DNA of 20,571 nt. Origin: an uncultured Pelagibacteraceae bacterium. GTDB taxonomy: Bacteria; Pseudomonadota; Alphaproteobacteria; Pelagibacterales; Pelagibacteraceae. A program made the position numbers and the translations under genes. The notes below the pieces were generated by a model, which saw only the letters and a program-made list of their open reading frames with translations, was not told where the DNA came from and made no database searches. The DNA lies in the NCBI GenBank assembly GCA_902566925.1, contig CACFKO010000015.1, positions 1-20,571 on the forward strand, in the 5' to 3' direction. Position 1 is the stretch's first letter. Every line of letters begins with the position of its first letter. Below are positions 1 to 7,895 of the stretch, one piece after another.

Positions 1-1063
1 TTCTATTCGCAAGTTCTATTTGGGCCTCTGCCATTCCAGTTCTATTCTTATCTTCTGTTATCGAAGGACATTTTCCTCCAAAAAGATCAAAAGGACAAAC
101 TAAATCAAACTCATGTATCGAGTCACCACCATTATCATCAGAGACAAACATTTTTAATCCATTTGCACTGAATGCAAGAGCTCTTGTTTGGCTGGCAGTT
201 TTAGTTGTTATAAAATTTTTTATGATTACCGCTCCATCTTTGATATTTGAAGATGTATCATATGCTATTGAAAGTGAATATTGAGTAACTGTAAATAAGT
301 TATGATCAGTGACAAAAATTTTTTTTCCATTGTTGCTAAAAAAAATTGCATCAGGATTACTTTGTGTTAAAAGAATTCCCGCACTATCAACATGGGTAAG
401 AGTGCTTAAATCATAAGGTGTTGAGAGACTATATTCCCTAATACTATCTTTATCACTTGCATCTCCGCTACCAGTACCGTTAAAGCTTATAAATATTTTT
501 GTACCATCAGGATTTATAGCTATCCCTTGTGCATGATGTCTTTTATGATTAGTTCCAATAGATCCCAATCTCCAACCATTAAGAGCTTCGGAAGCATCAG
601 GATCTTTTTCTTGAGCCAGCGTGCAAGTTGAAACATCAAAAGGTTTAGTTAAATCGTATCTCCATAAGGCATCATTATCTACATTGTTTAACCCTCTGTT
701 AATAATAAATATATGAAGTCCGTCACTACTAAAAGTTAAATCACCAGTCTGTGTAGGTTCTTCATCATATGCTTCTGCTGACCAACCATTGGCTAGATTA
801 CATCTCTCGCCATCTCCAGCATATGAATGTGTGGAAATATCAAATGGAGTTGATAAATCATATTCGTTTATAAAATCACTTTGAAAAGATACAAACATTT
901 TAGTTCCGTTAGGATTAAAAGCAATACCATTTGCGAAACTTGCACTTCCATCTGAAAAAGATATTGATTGATCGGTGTCCACTTCAGTAACATTAGCTGC
1001 AAAGGAATTAGTGACTGGAAATATTAGAAAAAGTGCCAGTAAAATTTTTTTAAGAAATTTCAT
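1..1063 (-). CDS. Secreted repeat protein, likely autotransporter passenger; 3' end cut by window edge
   Basis: The start is the ATG at 1063 (CAT on the plus strand); 354 codons are visible without a stop and the gene leaves the window at position 1. The N-terminus MKFLKKILLALFLIFPVTNS followed by FAA is a typical Sec signal peptide, so the protein is exported. Five repeats follow, each built on the pattern (G)IAFxxDGTKxFV ... IxEYDLSTPFDxST, which resembles blades of a beta-propeller. After the fifth repeat a Cys-containing linker (DLVCPF ... GKCPS) begins, as in the upstream paralogue, so a C-terminal beta-barrel probably lies beyond the edge. The start is 32 bases after the putative original stop of that paralogue (1096-1098), and the two probably arose by tandem duplication and share a transcript. 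The passenger's ligand or function is not recognisable. No strong Shine-Dalgarno sequence is seen. Confidence 0.8.
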   Translation of the reverse strand, partial: MKFLKKILLALFLIFPVTNSFAANVTEVDTDQSISFSDGSASFANGIAFNPNGTKMFVSFQSDFINEYDLSTPFDISTHSYAGDGERCNLANGWSAEAYDEEPTQTGDLTFSSDGLHIFIINRGLNNVDNDALWRYDLTKPFDVSTCTLAQEKDPDASEALNGWRLGSIGTNHKRHHAQGIAINPDGTKIFISFNGTGSGDASDKDSIREYSLSTPYDLSTLTHVDSAGILLTQSNPDAIFFSNNGKKIFVTDHNLFTVTQYSLSIAYDTSSNIKDGAVIIKNFITTKTASQTRALAFSANGLKMFVSDDNGGDSIHEFDLVCPFDLFGGKCPSITEDKNRTGMAEAQIELANR

Positions 1064-1095
1064 AAAGGGCTTTTATATCCAAAATCTACAATGGA

Positions 1096-1179
1096 TTAAA
1101 AGGTAAATTTATATGAAAAATTGCCTAAAAAACTTGTTAATTCTTGTGTACTAGTTGTACTATCTAAATTTAATTTGAC
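1096..1179 (-). other. In-frame remnant: outer-membrane C-terminal beta-signal beyond a stop codon
   Basis: After the TAA at 1180-1182 the same reading frame continues for 27 sense codons to a second TAA at 1096-1098. The encoded tail begins VKLNLDS and ends GNFSYKFTF. Alternating hydrophobic/polar residues and a final phenylalanine are the hallmark of the last beta-strand of outer-membrane barrels, the signal read by the Bam machinery. The annotated end (LKISNIN) lacks such a terminus. The simplest reading is a single-base nonsense mutation, a sequencing or assembly error, or a read-through stop. The segment is unlikely to be meaningful on its own. Confidence 0.75.
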
Positions 1180-3288
1180 TTAATTTATATTCGAAATTTT
1201 TAAATAAATCCCATAATCTGGATCGTCTTTTAAAAAATCATAGTGACTATCTATATTAACTTTAAAATTATTAAGTTCTTTATTATGTGAAAGCTTAGCC
1301 GATGTATCTTGAATAGACATAGCATAAGAAGACCTTTGAGAACCTCTGTAATCTAAAGCAATATTAAAGCTATCATTCTTACTATTTTTAGTCTGATCTC
1401 TTGTGAACTTGGTCATAAAAGTTAAACCATTCTCAGACACAAAATCAAATCCAATACCACCTATAAAATTGTGAGTAGAGTTTTCTATACCTCTCAAAGT
1501 AAATTCCTCACCATTAGAAACGTAAGAGAATGTCTGTTTTGAGGCTGGACTCATATCGGCATAATATTCAAAATCAAAATACGGAATAAAGGATCCAACT
1601 TCAAAATCGTAAGTATTATCCAAACTTGTTCCTACAGATGATGTAAAATTACCAATATATTGATCTTCATATTCTAAATTTAATCCTTCAGATCCTGTTT
1701 CTTTATATGCACCTAAATGCGTTATTCCATAATTAATTTTTAGTTTAGGAGTAAAATTTAATCGATTTTTTGAAAACGTGTCTCTTAAACTTAAGGATCC
1801 GTATAATTGTTCGCCATATCTATCACCATTTGTTGATTGAGATCCGCTATTATTTATTAAATTAGAATTTATAAAACTTATGCCAAATAAATGATCTGTA
1901 AATCTTTGTTCACCTTTTGGCTTTGTTTCATAAAAAGTTAAACTAAAAGAATTCATATCTAAAGCACTTCCAAGGTCACCAACATCAACATCATCAGTTC
2001 CAAATCTTAAAGCAATACCTCTCATAATATTATCCTGACCTTTTTTATCTGCTCCAAGAGTGATCGCCGAAGTATTAATACTTTTTGATGAAGACTGATT
2101 AGTATCACCCGTACTTCCTATGCTGATAGTTCCTTCGCTCCAAAAAGACCAGCTTGAATTTTGATAATCCGACCCACTATTACCATCATTGGAAAAATAA
2201 ATTGGAACTAAAGTATCTGTTAAGGAATTCAGAATTGCATTATTAAACTGAATCTTAATGTTTTGATTAGTTAAATTAACTCTTCCACTATTTCGTCTTA
2301 ACCATTCCATACGGTTGATAACTGGGAATGTTGTGTGCTGTATAATTTTTTTTGTTGTCTCTGATTGTGTTTCAATAGAAGCTACATCATCTTTGTTTGC
2401 TGTTGGATCGATGCAACTGATGACACCAAAACCACAAGTTAAATCATATTCATTAACATCTCTATTAGCAGCATTATTTTTGAAATCTAAAATAAATAAT
2501 TTAAGACCATCAGCACTAAATGCAATTCCTGAAGGTTCTTCAATTTGGCCAGAGAGGTCGTAACCACTCGACTCAAGTGTTACATTAGATAAATCATAAG
2601 GTGTGCTTAGTGTGAATTCTTTAATTTTTTGTGTGCCTGTTCCTGTAACGTACATTTTAGTTCCATCAGAGCTAAATGCAAATCCTTGTGGAGTCCCATT
2701 TATTTGTCTTAAAGTTTTGCTGCTCGTTCCAGTATATTCTTTTTGAAGAACTGCGTTTGAGAGATCAAAGGGACTACCCAATGAATATTGTTTAATAGAG
2801 TCATTACCTGTCGCATCATAAATAAAAAGTTTTGTTCCATTCGTATTAAATGCGATAGCTACAAAATCCAAACCATCCCCATTAAAATATACATTCTGAT
2901 GTGTACTGGTTGAAACATCATAGGCAGTTGATAAATTATACTCATTTATTTCTTGATCATCTGTTCCAGCAAGAAACAATTTTGTACCATCAGAATTAAA
3001 TTTTATATCTTTTGCATCTATTTGTTCTGATAGATGAAGATATTCATTAGAATTTTTGGTAGCAGTTGAAATATCGAAAGCTGTAGATAAATCAAATTCG
3101 AAAATTTTATTTTGACTCATTCCAACAACAAACATTTTAGTTCCATCTGGTTTAAATGTTATTCCATGTGCGAGTTTTTGCGTAATACCTTTGCTGTCAA
3201 CAAATCCACTTACAGCTCCAAAAGCTATTGAACTTTGTAAAATAAGAATAATTAAAGTAATTATTTTTAATTTGAAAATTTTATTCAT
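1180..3288 (-). CDS. Autotransporter-like outer-membrane protein with five propeller-type repeats
   Basis: The protein has 702 residues to the first stop, or 729 if the in-frame TAA at 1180-1182 is ignored. Residues 1-24 form a Sec signal peptide (MNKIFKLKIITLIILILQSS, then IAFGA). Residues about 35-285 contain five repeats with the motif IxFxxDGTKxF ... IxEYxLSTxYDxS, each roughly 45-55 residues, likely blades of a beta-propeller exposed outside the cell. A linker with CGFGVISC and the segment ETTKKIIQHT leads to an autotransporter-type beta-domain (about 430 to the end) rich in alternating amphipathic strands and Gly/Asn turns. By family analogy the barrel inserts in the outer membrane and presents or releases the repeat domain. 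It precedes a paralogue on the same strand and follows the kinase gene by 22 bases. The premature stop may disable membrane insertion. Ligand unknown. Confidence 0.8.
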   Translation of the reverse strand: MNKIFKLKIITLIILILQSSIAFGAVSGFVDSKGITQKLAHGITFKPDGTKMFVVGMSQNKIFEFDLSTAFDISTATKNSNEYLHLSEQIDAKDIKFNSDGTKLFLAGTDDQEINEYNLSTAYDVSTSTHQNVYFNGDGLDFVAIAFNTNGTKLFIYDATGNDSIKQYSLGSPFDLSNAVLQKEYTGTSSKTLRQINGTPQGFAFSSDGTKMYVTGTGTQKIKEFTLSTPYDLSNVTLESSGYDLSGQIEEPSGIAFSADGLKLFILDFKNNAANRDVNEYDLTCGFGVISCIDPTANKDDVASIETQSETTKKIIQHTTFPVINRMEWLRRNSGRVNLTNQNIKIQFNNAILNSLTDTLVPIYFSNDGNSGSDYQNSSWSFWSEGTISIGSTGDTNQSSSKSINTSAITLGADKKGQDNIMRGIALRFGTDDVDVGDLGSALDMNSFSLTFYETKPKGEQRFTDHLFGISFINSNLINNSGSQSTNGDRYGEQLYGSLSLRDTFSKNRLNFTPKLKINYGITHLGAYKETGSEGLNLEYEDQYIGNFTSSVGTSLDNTYDFEVGSFIPYFDFEYYADMSPASKQTFSYVSNGEEFTLRGIENSTHNFIGGIGFDFVSENGLTFMTKFTRDQTKNSKNDSFNIALDYRGSQRSSYAMSIQDTSAKLSHNKELNNFKVNIDSHYDFLKDDPDYGIYLKISNIN

Positions 3289-3310
3289 AAAAATTAGAAA
3301 TGTTTTTAAT

Positions 3311-3721
3311 CTATTTTTTTAAATCTTCATATATCTTAGGTGCCCAATTCTTGGCATCTTGTGAGGTAACATGGAAGTCAAATTTATCAGGTTTAACAAA
3401 CATTTTATTAGTATCATCGAATCTTCCCTCTTTTATTGTATCAACCCATACTACGTAATCGGCTGGAAATAAGCTTCTTGCCTCTGGTGTTGGACAGATA
3501 AAATCAGCAACGACATAATTTCCCTCTTCTTTAAGTTTTAGAGCAAAATCTGCCATTCTCTTTGCTTGTCTTTTTCTTCCCTCTGGAGAAAAATCCCAGT
3601 CGTCAGCGGCCTTCCTAACTTCGTCAGCATTTAATCGTTTTGCATTAATCATTGGAGCAAGTTCATTTGCTAATGTTGTTTTGCCAGCACCAGGCAATCC
3701 CATTATTAGAATAATTTTCAT
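3311..3721 (-). CDS. Small P-loop kinase related to adenylylsulfate (APS) kinase
   Basis: The product has 136 residues. The Walker A motif GLPGAGKTT lies at residues 8-16, followed by LNADEVRKAADDWDFSPEGR and then VVADFICP. This order and spacing match the APS kinase (CysC) fold, where a D-x-VR motif binds the substrate and the later strand carries the (I/V)xAxFI(S/C)P element. It is shorter than usual CysC proteins (about 170-200 residues), and the C-terminal part is not diagnostic. No other sulfate-assimilation gene is in the window, so an APS substrate is doubtful; phosphorylation of a small hydroxyl-bearing metabolite from the adjoining pathway is an alternative inference. Its ATG overlaps the stop of the upstream M24 gene (TAATG), which implies translational coupling and membership of the osmolyte cluster. 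Confidence 0.75.
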   Translation of the reverse strand: MKIILIMGLPGAGKTTLANELAPMINAKRLNADEVRKAADDWDFSPEGRKRQAKRMADFALKLKEEGNYVVADFICPTPEARSLFPADYVVWVDTIKEGRFDDTNKMFVKPDKFDFHVTSQDAKNWAPKIYEDLKK

Positions 3722-4956
3722 TAAATTTTTTCTAAAGGATGATGTGACATCAGCTCTAGACCATTTTGGCCGACTAGATATTGTTGTTCGAGTTTAACAC
3801 CTTCTTTGCCACCAACTTTTCCAATATAACTTTCAAGAGTAATTGTCATATTTTTTTCAAAAGATCCACCTTGTTCGCCTCCGTCAGTTGGATATTTTAT
3901 TTGTGGCCACTCATCACATAAACCAATTCCATGAACCATACATGAATATCTATTTCCATAATACTCTTCTGGAAGCACCCAAGATTTTTTTACAAATTCT
4001 TTAAATGTCATTCCAGGTTTAATTAATCTAAAATTATGATCTATTTGATCCATAGCCATTGAATAAAGTTTTTTTTGTTCATCATTAAATTTATGTCCAA
4101 CAACAAAAGCTCTCGATATATCTGCACAATATCCATAGGGACCAACCATGTCGGTATCAAAAGATACAATTTCACCATTTTGAATTACTTTATTACTACT
4201 CTCTTGCATCCATGGATTAGTTCTTTCACCAGATGAAAGAATTCTACATTCAATCCATTCTCCTCCATGTTCAATATTTGTTTTATGTAAAATAGACCAA
4301 AGCTCATCCTCTGTCATACCAGCTTTCATCTCTTCCCTCATTTTAGCAACTCCTATTTCTGCAACTTCAAGTGCTGCTTTCATGCATTTCAATTCCTCAG
4401 CTGATTTTATTACTCTTGCTTGTTCTAAAATAAGTTTAGCATCTACAACTTGTATCCCTGCATTATTTAATGCTGTTACTGCCGGTCCATTTAAAACGTC
4501 AATGGCAACTTTTTTACTTTTAAAATAATTTCTTGAGAGATCTTCAATTTCATGTACCCATTTTTTTAATTGTGCATTTGCTTGATCGCCATTACTAAAA
4601 TAATCCCAAGTTATTGCAGGTCTAATTTCATCTACTAAATTTAAATGTTTAGATAAAATTTCACAGTTGAAGTATTCATATAAAATTGTAGGTCCATCAA
4701 CCGGTACAAAACAATATCTAGTCAGATTATGCATATTGTAAACACTCATATTAACTGTATCCAATGCATAACGAACATTCACTGGATCAAACAATATGCA
4801 AGCTTCTAAATTATTCTTTTCAAGTTCTTTTTTAACTCGATCTAGTCGATATGATCTTAATTTACTAAAATTAATTTCATCCTCTCTTAATCTTTTTTTT
4901 GTAATAAACTTTGGTGAGGATTTTATTTCTGGAGCAATTTTTCTTTTAAATTTCAT
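3721..4956 (-). CDS. M24-fold metalloenzyme resembling DMSP lyase DddP / Xaa-Pro peptidase family
   Basis: The 411-residue protein has the two-domain layout of the creatinase/aminopeptidase P (M24) family. A creatinase-type N-domain spans about 33-180, with FDPVNVRYALDTVNM at 56-70. The pita-bread catalytic domain spans about 185-411. Potential metal ligands are D267 and D269 (FDTDMVG), D279 (ADISR), H342 (VHGIGLCDEW), E375 (LESY) and E390 (VKLEQQ). The D-x-D-x9-D spacing and blocks such as GGEWIECRILSSGERTNPW and HGIGLCDEWPQIKYP match, from memory, the DMSP lyase DddP, an M24 member that has lost peptidase activity. Creatinase itself lacks the metal ligands, so creatinase activity is less likely. 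The gene is coupled to the kinase downstream (TAATG) and lies 1 base after the Rieske gene. Substrate not proven; peptidase, DMSP lyase or a related C-S/C-N cleaving role are possible. Confidence 0.8.
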   Translation of the reverse strand: MKFKRKIAPEIKSSPKFITKKRLREDEINFSKLRSYRLDRVKKELEKNNLEACILFDPVNVRYALDTVNMSVYNMHNLTRYCFVPVDGPTILYEYFNCEILSKHLNLVDEIRPAITWDYFSNGDQANAQLKKWVHEIEDLSRNYFKSKKVAIDVLNGPAVTALNNAGIQVVDAKLILEQARVIKSAEELKCMKAALEVAEIGVAKMREEMKAGMTEDELWSILHKTNIEHGGEWIECRILSSGERTNPWMQESSNKVIQNGEIVSFDTDMVGPYGYCADISRAFVVGHKFNDEQKKLYSMAMDQIDHNFRLIKPGMTFKEFVKKSWVLPEEYYGNRYSCMVHGIGLCDEWPQIKYPTDGGEQGGSFEKNMTITLESYIGKVGGKEGVKLEQQYLVGQNGLELMSHHPLEKI

Positions 4957-4957
4957 T

Positions 4958-6133
4958 TTAAATTAAATTTTGTGCTACCCATTTATGAAAATGATGAGTT
5001 GGATTATCCATAATTGGAGAAAAATTACCACCATTATAAACAGGCGAATTTCTTCCAATTTGCATACCTTGTATAATATCAACATCTTCTTTTTGAATAT
5101 CTTCCCATTGTTTGTGATTTTGTTTTCTTAATGACTCGAATTTTTTTGAATTGGCTGCTTCTTCTCCAACATAATACAATTCCATATGTTCAAGTGTGAA
5201 TTCATGATTAATTGGTTCTAACCAATAAGCGTAATAATGATCTTTATGTATACCTAGCATTACGTTTGGAAATAAAGCCACATACTCCGCAATGTTTTCT
5301 TTATTTTTTGGCCAATTAGGAAAACACGGAAATTTTTCTTTTCCCTCAAATCTTGGATTATAAACAACTGTTCCTTGTCCAGCAAAACGATTTGGCAACC
5401 CTTGAATATGATAATGATCTTCTATTTTAGAATATGAATTTAAGCCTGGATGTACCCATGGCAAATGATAGCTTTCACAATAATTTTCAATTGCAAACTT
5501 CCAATTACAATTTGCATTTAATTTAAAATATCCAAAGTCATTTGAGTGGTTAATGAGCTCTCTATCTTTTATTGGCCAAAATTCCTCCCATCGATCGCTG
5601 AGAGGTTTAATATATTCTTCAAAAGACATTTCATTATTATTTATATTAATCATTATTAAATCTAGCCAAATATATGATCGTATTTCTTTAAGATTACTTT
5701 TAGATCTTTCAAAATCTTTTGTTTGGTGGATATTCATCCCACCAATATGTGGTGTTGCAACTAATTCACCATCAAAATTATAAGACCAAGAATGATACGG
5801 ACATCTAATAACGTTTTTAATATTTCCTGGTTTGGTTACTAATTTAAGTCCTCTATGGCTACAAACATTATGAAAAACTCTTATTTTTTTATCTTTACCT
5901 CTAACAAGAAGTATTGGCATACCTAAAATATCTACGGGTTTTGCGTCTCCAACATTTGGTAATGAGCTTGCAACTCCAATTACCATCCATTTATCTTCAA
6001 ATAACTTTTTTCTCTCAATTAAAGTATATTCTTTACTAGTGTAACACTCATTTGGAAGTCCGTGAGCGTCTTTAATAGGCTTACTTACAATATCAAGTTT
6101 TTCTTTATTTATAATATTATAAATATCAGACAT
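4958..6133 (-). CDS. Rieske non-heme iron oxygenase, alpha subunit (glycine betaine/choline/carnitine monooxygenase type)
   Basis: The 391-residue protein carries a complete Rieske [2Fe-2S] motif, C91-x-H93 (CSHRG) and C111-x2-H114 (CPYH). Its mononuclear iron site is visible as ENYCESYHLPWVHPGL, giving H223 and H228, with an acidic third ligand probably at D350 or D352 (KEDVDIIQGMQ). Length and motif order fit single-component alpha subunits such as GbcA, choline monooxygenase and CntA, which hydroxylate N-methyl or N-alkyl groups of quaternary amines and so demethylate or split them. A ferredoxin-type reductase partner is needed but is not encoded in the window. Its place between the SAM methyltransferase (3-base gap) and the M24 gene (1-base gap) puts it in the methylated-osmolyte operon. 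Betaine is the likeliest substrate from context, but this is inference. Confidence 0.85.
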   Translation of the reverse strand: MSDIYNIINKEKLDIVSKPIKDAHGLPNECYTSKEYTLIERKKLFEDKWMVIGVASSLPNVGDAKPVDILGMPILLVRGKDKKIRVFHNVCSHRGLKLVTKPGNIKNVIRCPYHSWSYNFDGELVATPHIGGMNIHQTKDFERSKSNLKEIRSYIWLDLIMININNNEMSFEEYIKPLSDRWEEFWPIKDRELINHSNDFGYFKLNANCNWKFAIENYCESYHLPWVHPGLNSYSKIEDHYHIQGLPNRFAGQGTVVYNPRFEGKEKFPCFPNWPKNKENIAEYVALFPNVMLGIHKDHYYAYWLEPINHEFTLEHMELYYVGEEAANSKKFESLRKQNHKQWEDIQKEDVDIIQGMQIGRNSPVYNGGNFSPIMDNPTHHFHKWVAQNLI

Positions 6134-6136
6134 AGC

Positions 6137-6766
6137 TTATTTTATCACTTCATACAACCCAAGCCAAGCGTTTACGTCCTTACTGGCAATATAATCTGAT
6201 TTAAAAAATTCAATCTCTTTCCATTTATTATCTTTGTTTAATTGGTCAATTTTTTTATCAAAACCATATTCTTCGTGAATTCCCTCATTTATCGTGAAAC
6301 AAATTAACCCTTTATCTTTTGTAATTCTTATAAATTCGTCTAAAGCAGGAGGTTTAACGTGACCGAAAGTGAAAGTACCCACACACATTACAGCATCAAA
6401 AGAATTGTCTTTTTCATTAATGGGCTTATTTAAATCAACTTTATCTAAATTGTGATAAAGACCTTTTGGTACTAAGTCTAAAAGTTTTTGTGATAAATCT
6501 GCTCCATAAAAATTAGAAAAACCATGCTTTTTCAGTTCAACACCTACTAAACCTGTGCCACACCCAGCATCATAAATTTTTGAATTTTTATTTTTCTCGT
6601 ACTTTATATAAACTTCGGTTGTTTCTTTTGGACCAGTATAATTCCAATCAACCATATCTTTATCATATTTATTTCCTTCTCCCCATTCATCGTAATATTT
6701 CATAACTTCATATGTTTTTTTTAATTTATATATGGGTACTTTGTTTCCGACATCTTTTTGTGACAT
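6137..6766 (-). CDS. Class I SAM-dependent methyltransferase (METTL27-like)
   Basis: The product has 209 residues. Motif I, IYDAGCGTGLVG (about 64-75), binds S-adenosylmethionine; the following GADLS with D90 is the acidic ribose-binding position, and FDAVMCVGTF is motif II. The N-terminal YYDEWGEGNKYDKDMVDWNY resembles the METTL27 (WBSCR27) subgroup of small cytosolic methyltransferases, whose substrates are mostly unknown. It sits between an amidinotransferase relative (19 bases upstream) and a Rieske oxygenase (3 bases downstream), so a small amine, guanidino or carboxylate acceptor is plausible. Guanidinoacetate methylation is an attractive but unproven idea, since there is no specific similarity to GAMT that I can point to. 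Confidence 0.8.
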   Translation of the reverse strand: MSQKDVGNKVPIYKLKKTYEVMKYYDEWGEGNKYDKDMVDWNYTGPKETTEVYIKYEKNKNSKIYDAGCGTGLVGVELKKHGFSNFYGADLSQKLLDLVPKGLYHNLDKVDLNKPINEKDNSFDAVMCVGTFTFGHVKPPALDEFIRITKDKGLICFTINEGIHEEYGFDKKIDQLNKDNKWKEIEFFKSDYIASKDVNAWLGLYEVIK

Positions 6767-6785
6767 ATTTATTTACTTTCTTAAT

Positions 6786-7895
6786 TTATTGTTTTGGAAA
6801 ATAATCTTCTAAATCACTTTCTCTATAAACATCAGTTGTACTACAATGTAAACTTCCGCCAAATGCATATACATCTCTAAAGTCTATTGGAATAACTTCC
6901 ATACCTAGCTTATCAAGCTGATCTGCTTGATACACCTCGCTTTTTTCTACGCAGACTGTTTTTGGATCTAATACTAATACATTCATAGATAACCAAACAG
7001 AGTAATAACTCAAAGATGGTGGTGCGTTGTGAGCTGGTTGTGCGGCATGGACAATTTCCCAACCATTATCTTCAAAAAGTTTCCTTTGTTCTTTTGGAAT
7101 TTTTCTTTGAGGATTGTTCAATATCAGACCTGGTTTTATTGGTGTAAATGTTGCATCTATATGAATAGGATAAGGATCTCCAGGAAAGTTTACAGTATGA
7201 ACACGCTGTTCTGGAAAGTGTCTTTTAAGCCAATCAATACCTTTTAAATTAGTGGTAAATCCATGCTGAACAATTAAATCTTTACCAAATCTTAAGATAT
7301 CAGCAGCATCGAATAGAGGTTCCTCCTCAGTTGTTACAAAATACTTTTTTTCAGCCCATTCTAATCTTTGTTCAATGCTAACCTCATCAGATAAATAATT
7401 GTTATGATAATCTTTATCTGTCAATCTTGGTTTTGGAGCGCTTTCGTGTCTCATTTTTGGATCTTCAATAAAGTATTGTTGGATTAATGGTCTATAAGCA
7501 AGATATTCAAACCATCTACAACGAAAACTCATTGTAGCTTCAAGCATTTCTTTGCCAACTGTAATTATCACATCTCTAGATGGCATACATCCAAACATGT
7601 GCTCGGCTTTCCAATCAGGAGTTCCTATTTTTTCATCAAATTTTAAAGGTGTTGGTCTGTCGACTCTAATTCCCCTACCCTCTAAAGTTTTGACAAACTT
7701 ATCTAATAATTCATTAGCTCTATCAATAGAGTCTTGAGTTCTTCTTCCGTGCTTACCTTTCATGACTGAGTTGGCAGGAATTTTTACATCCACAGCAGGC
7801 TCCGGAGCAGGTATGCAGCAGTTATCTGCTCTTCCAACTATAACATGTTTAAGAGGACTCCATTCATTCCAACTTTTAACAATTGTTTTTTTCAT
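6786..7895 (-). CDS. Glycine amidinotransferase (AGAT) family protein
   Basis: The 369-residue protein matches the family that moves an amidino group from arginine to glycine or another amine. The catalytic triad is visible: aspartate in EPLFDAADILRFGKD (D196, with D199 nearby), histidine H245 in PIHIDATF, and cysteine C351 in GGSLHCSTTDV, corresponding to D254, H303 and C407 of the human enzyme. The N-terminal SWNEWSPLKHVIVGRAD is also typical of the family. The usual products are guanidinoacetate and ornithine; other members use gamma-aminobutyrate, taurine or polyketide precursors, so acceptor specificity cannot be read here. The gene abuts the dehydrogenase gene without a spacer and is followed by a SAM methyltransferase, the order expected if the amidinated product were then methylated. 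No in-window gene for arginine or ornithine metabolism is seen. Confidence 0.87.
   Translation of the reverse strand: MKKTIVKSWNEWSPLKHVIVGRADNCCIPAPEPAVDVKIPANSVMKGKHGRRTQDSIDRANELLDKFVKTLEGRGIRVDRPTPLKFDEKIGTPDWKAEHMFGCMPSRDVIITVGKEMLEATMSFRCRWFEYLAYRPLIQQYFIEDPKMRHESAPKPRLTDKDYHNNYLSDEVSIEQRLEWAEKKYFVTTEEEPLFDAADILRFGKDLIVQHGFTTNLKGIDWLKRHFPEQRVHTVNFPGDPYPIHIDATFTPIKPGLILNNPQRKIPKEQRKLFEDNGWEIVHAAQPAHNAPPSLSYYSVWLSMNVLVLDPKTVCVEKSEVYQADQLDKLGMEVIPIDFRDVYAFGGSLHCSTTDVYRESDLEDYFPKQ

Noticed and set aside
2315..2563. Open frame on the plus strand inside the autotransporter gene
   Set aside because: It is antisense to a clearly coding repeat region and its product has no recognisable features.
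3721..4956. Reading the M24 gene as creatinase, to complete an amidinotransferase-creatine-sarcosine route
   Set aside because: Creatinase lacks the metal ligands of its family, whereas this protein keeps all of them, so the creatine cycle idea is not supported by this gene.
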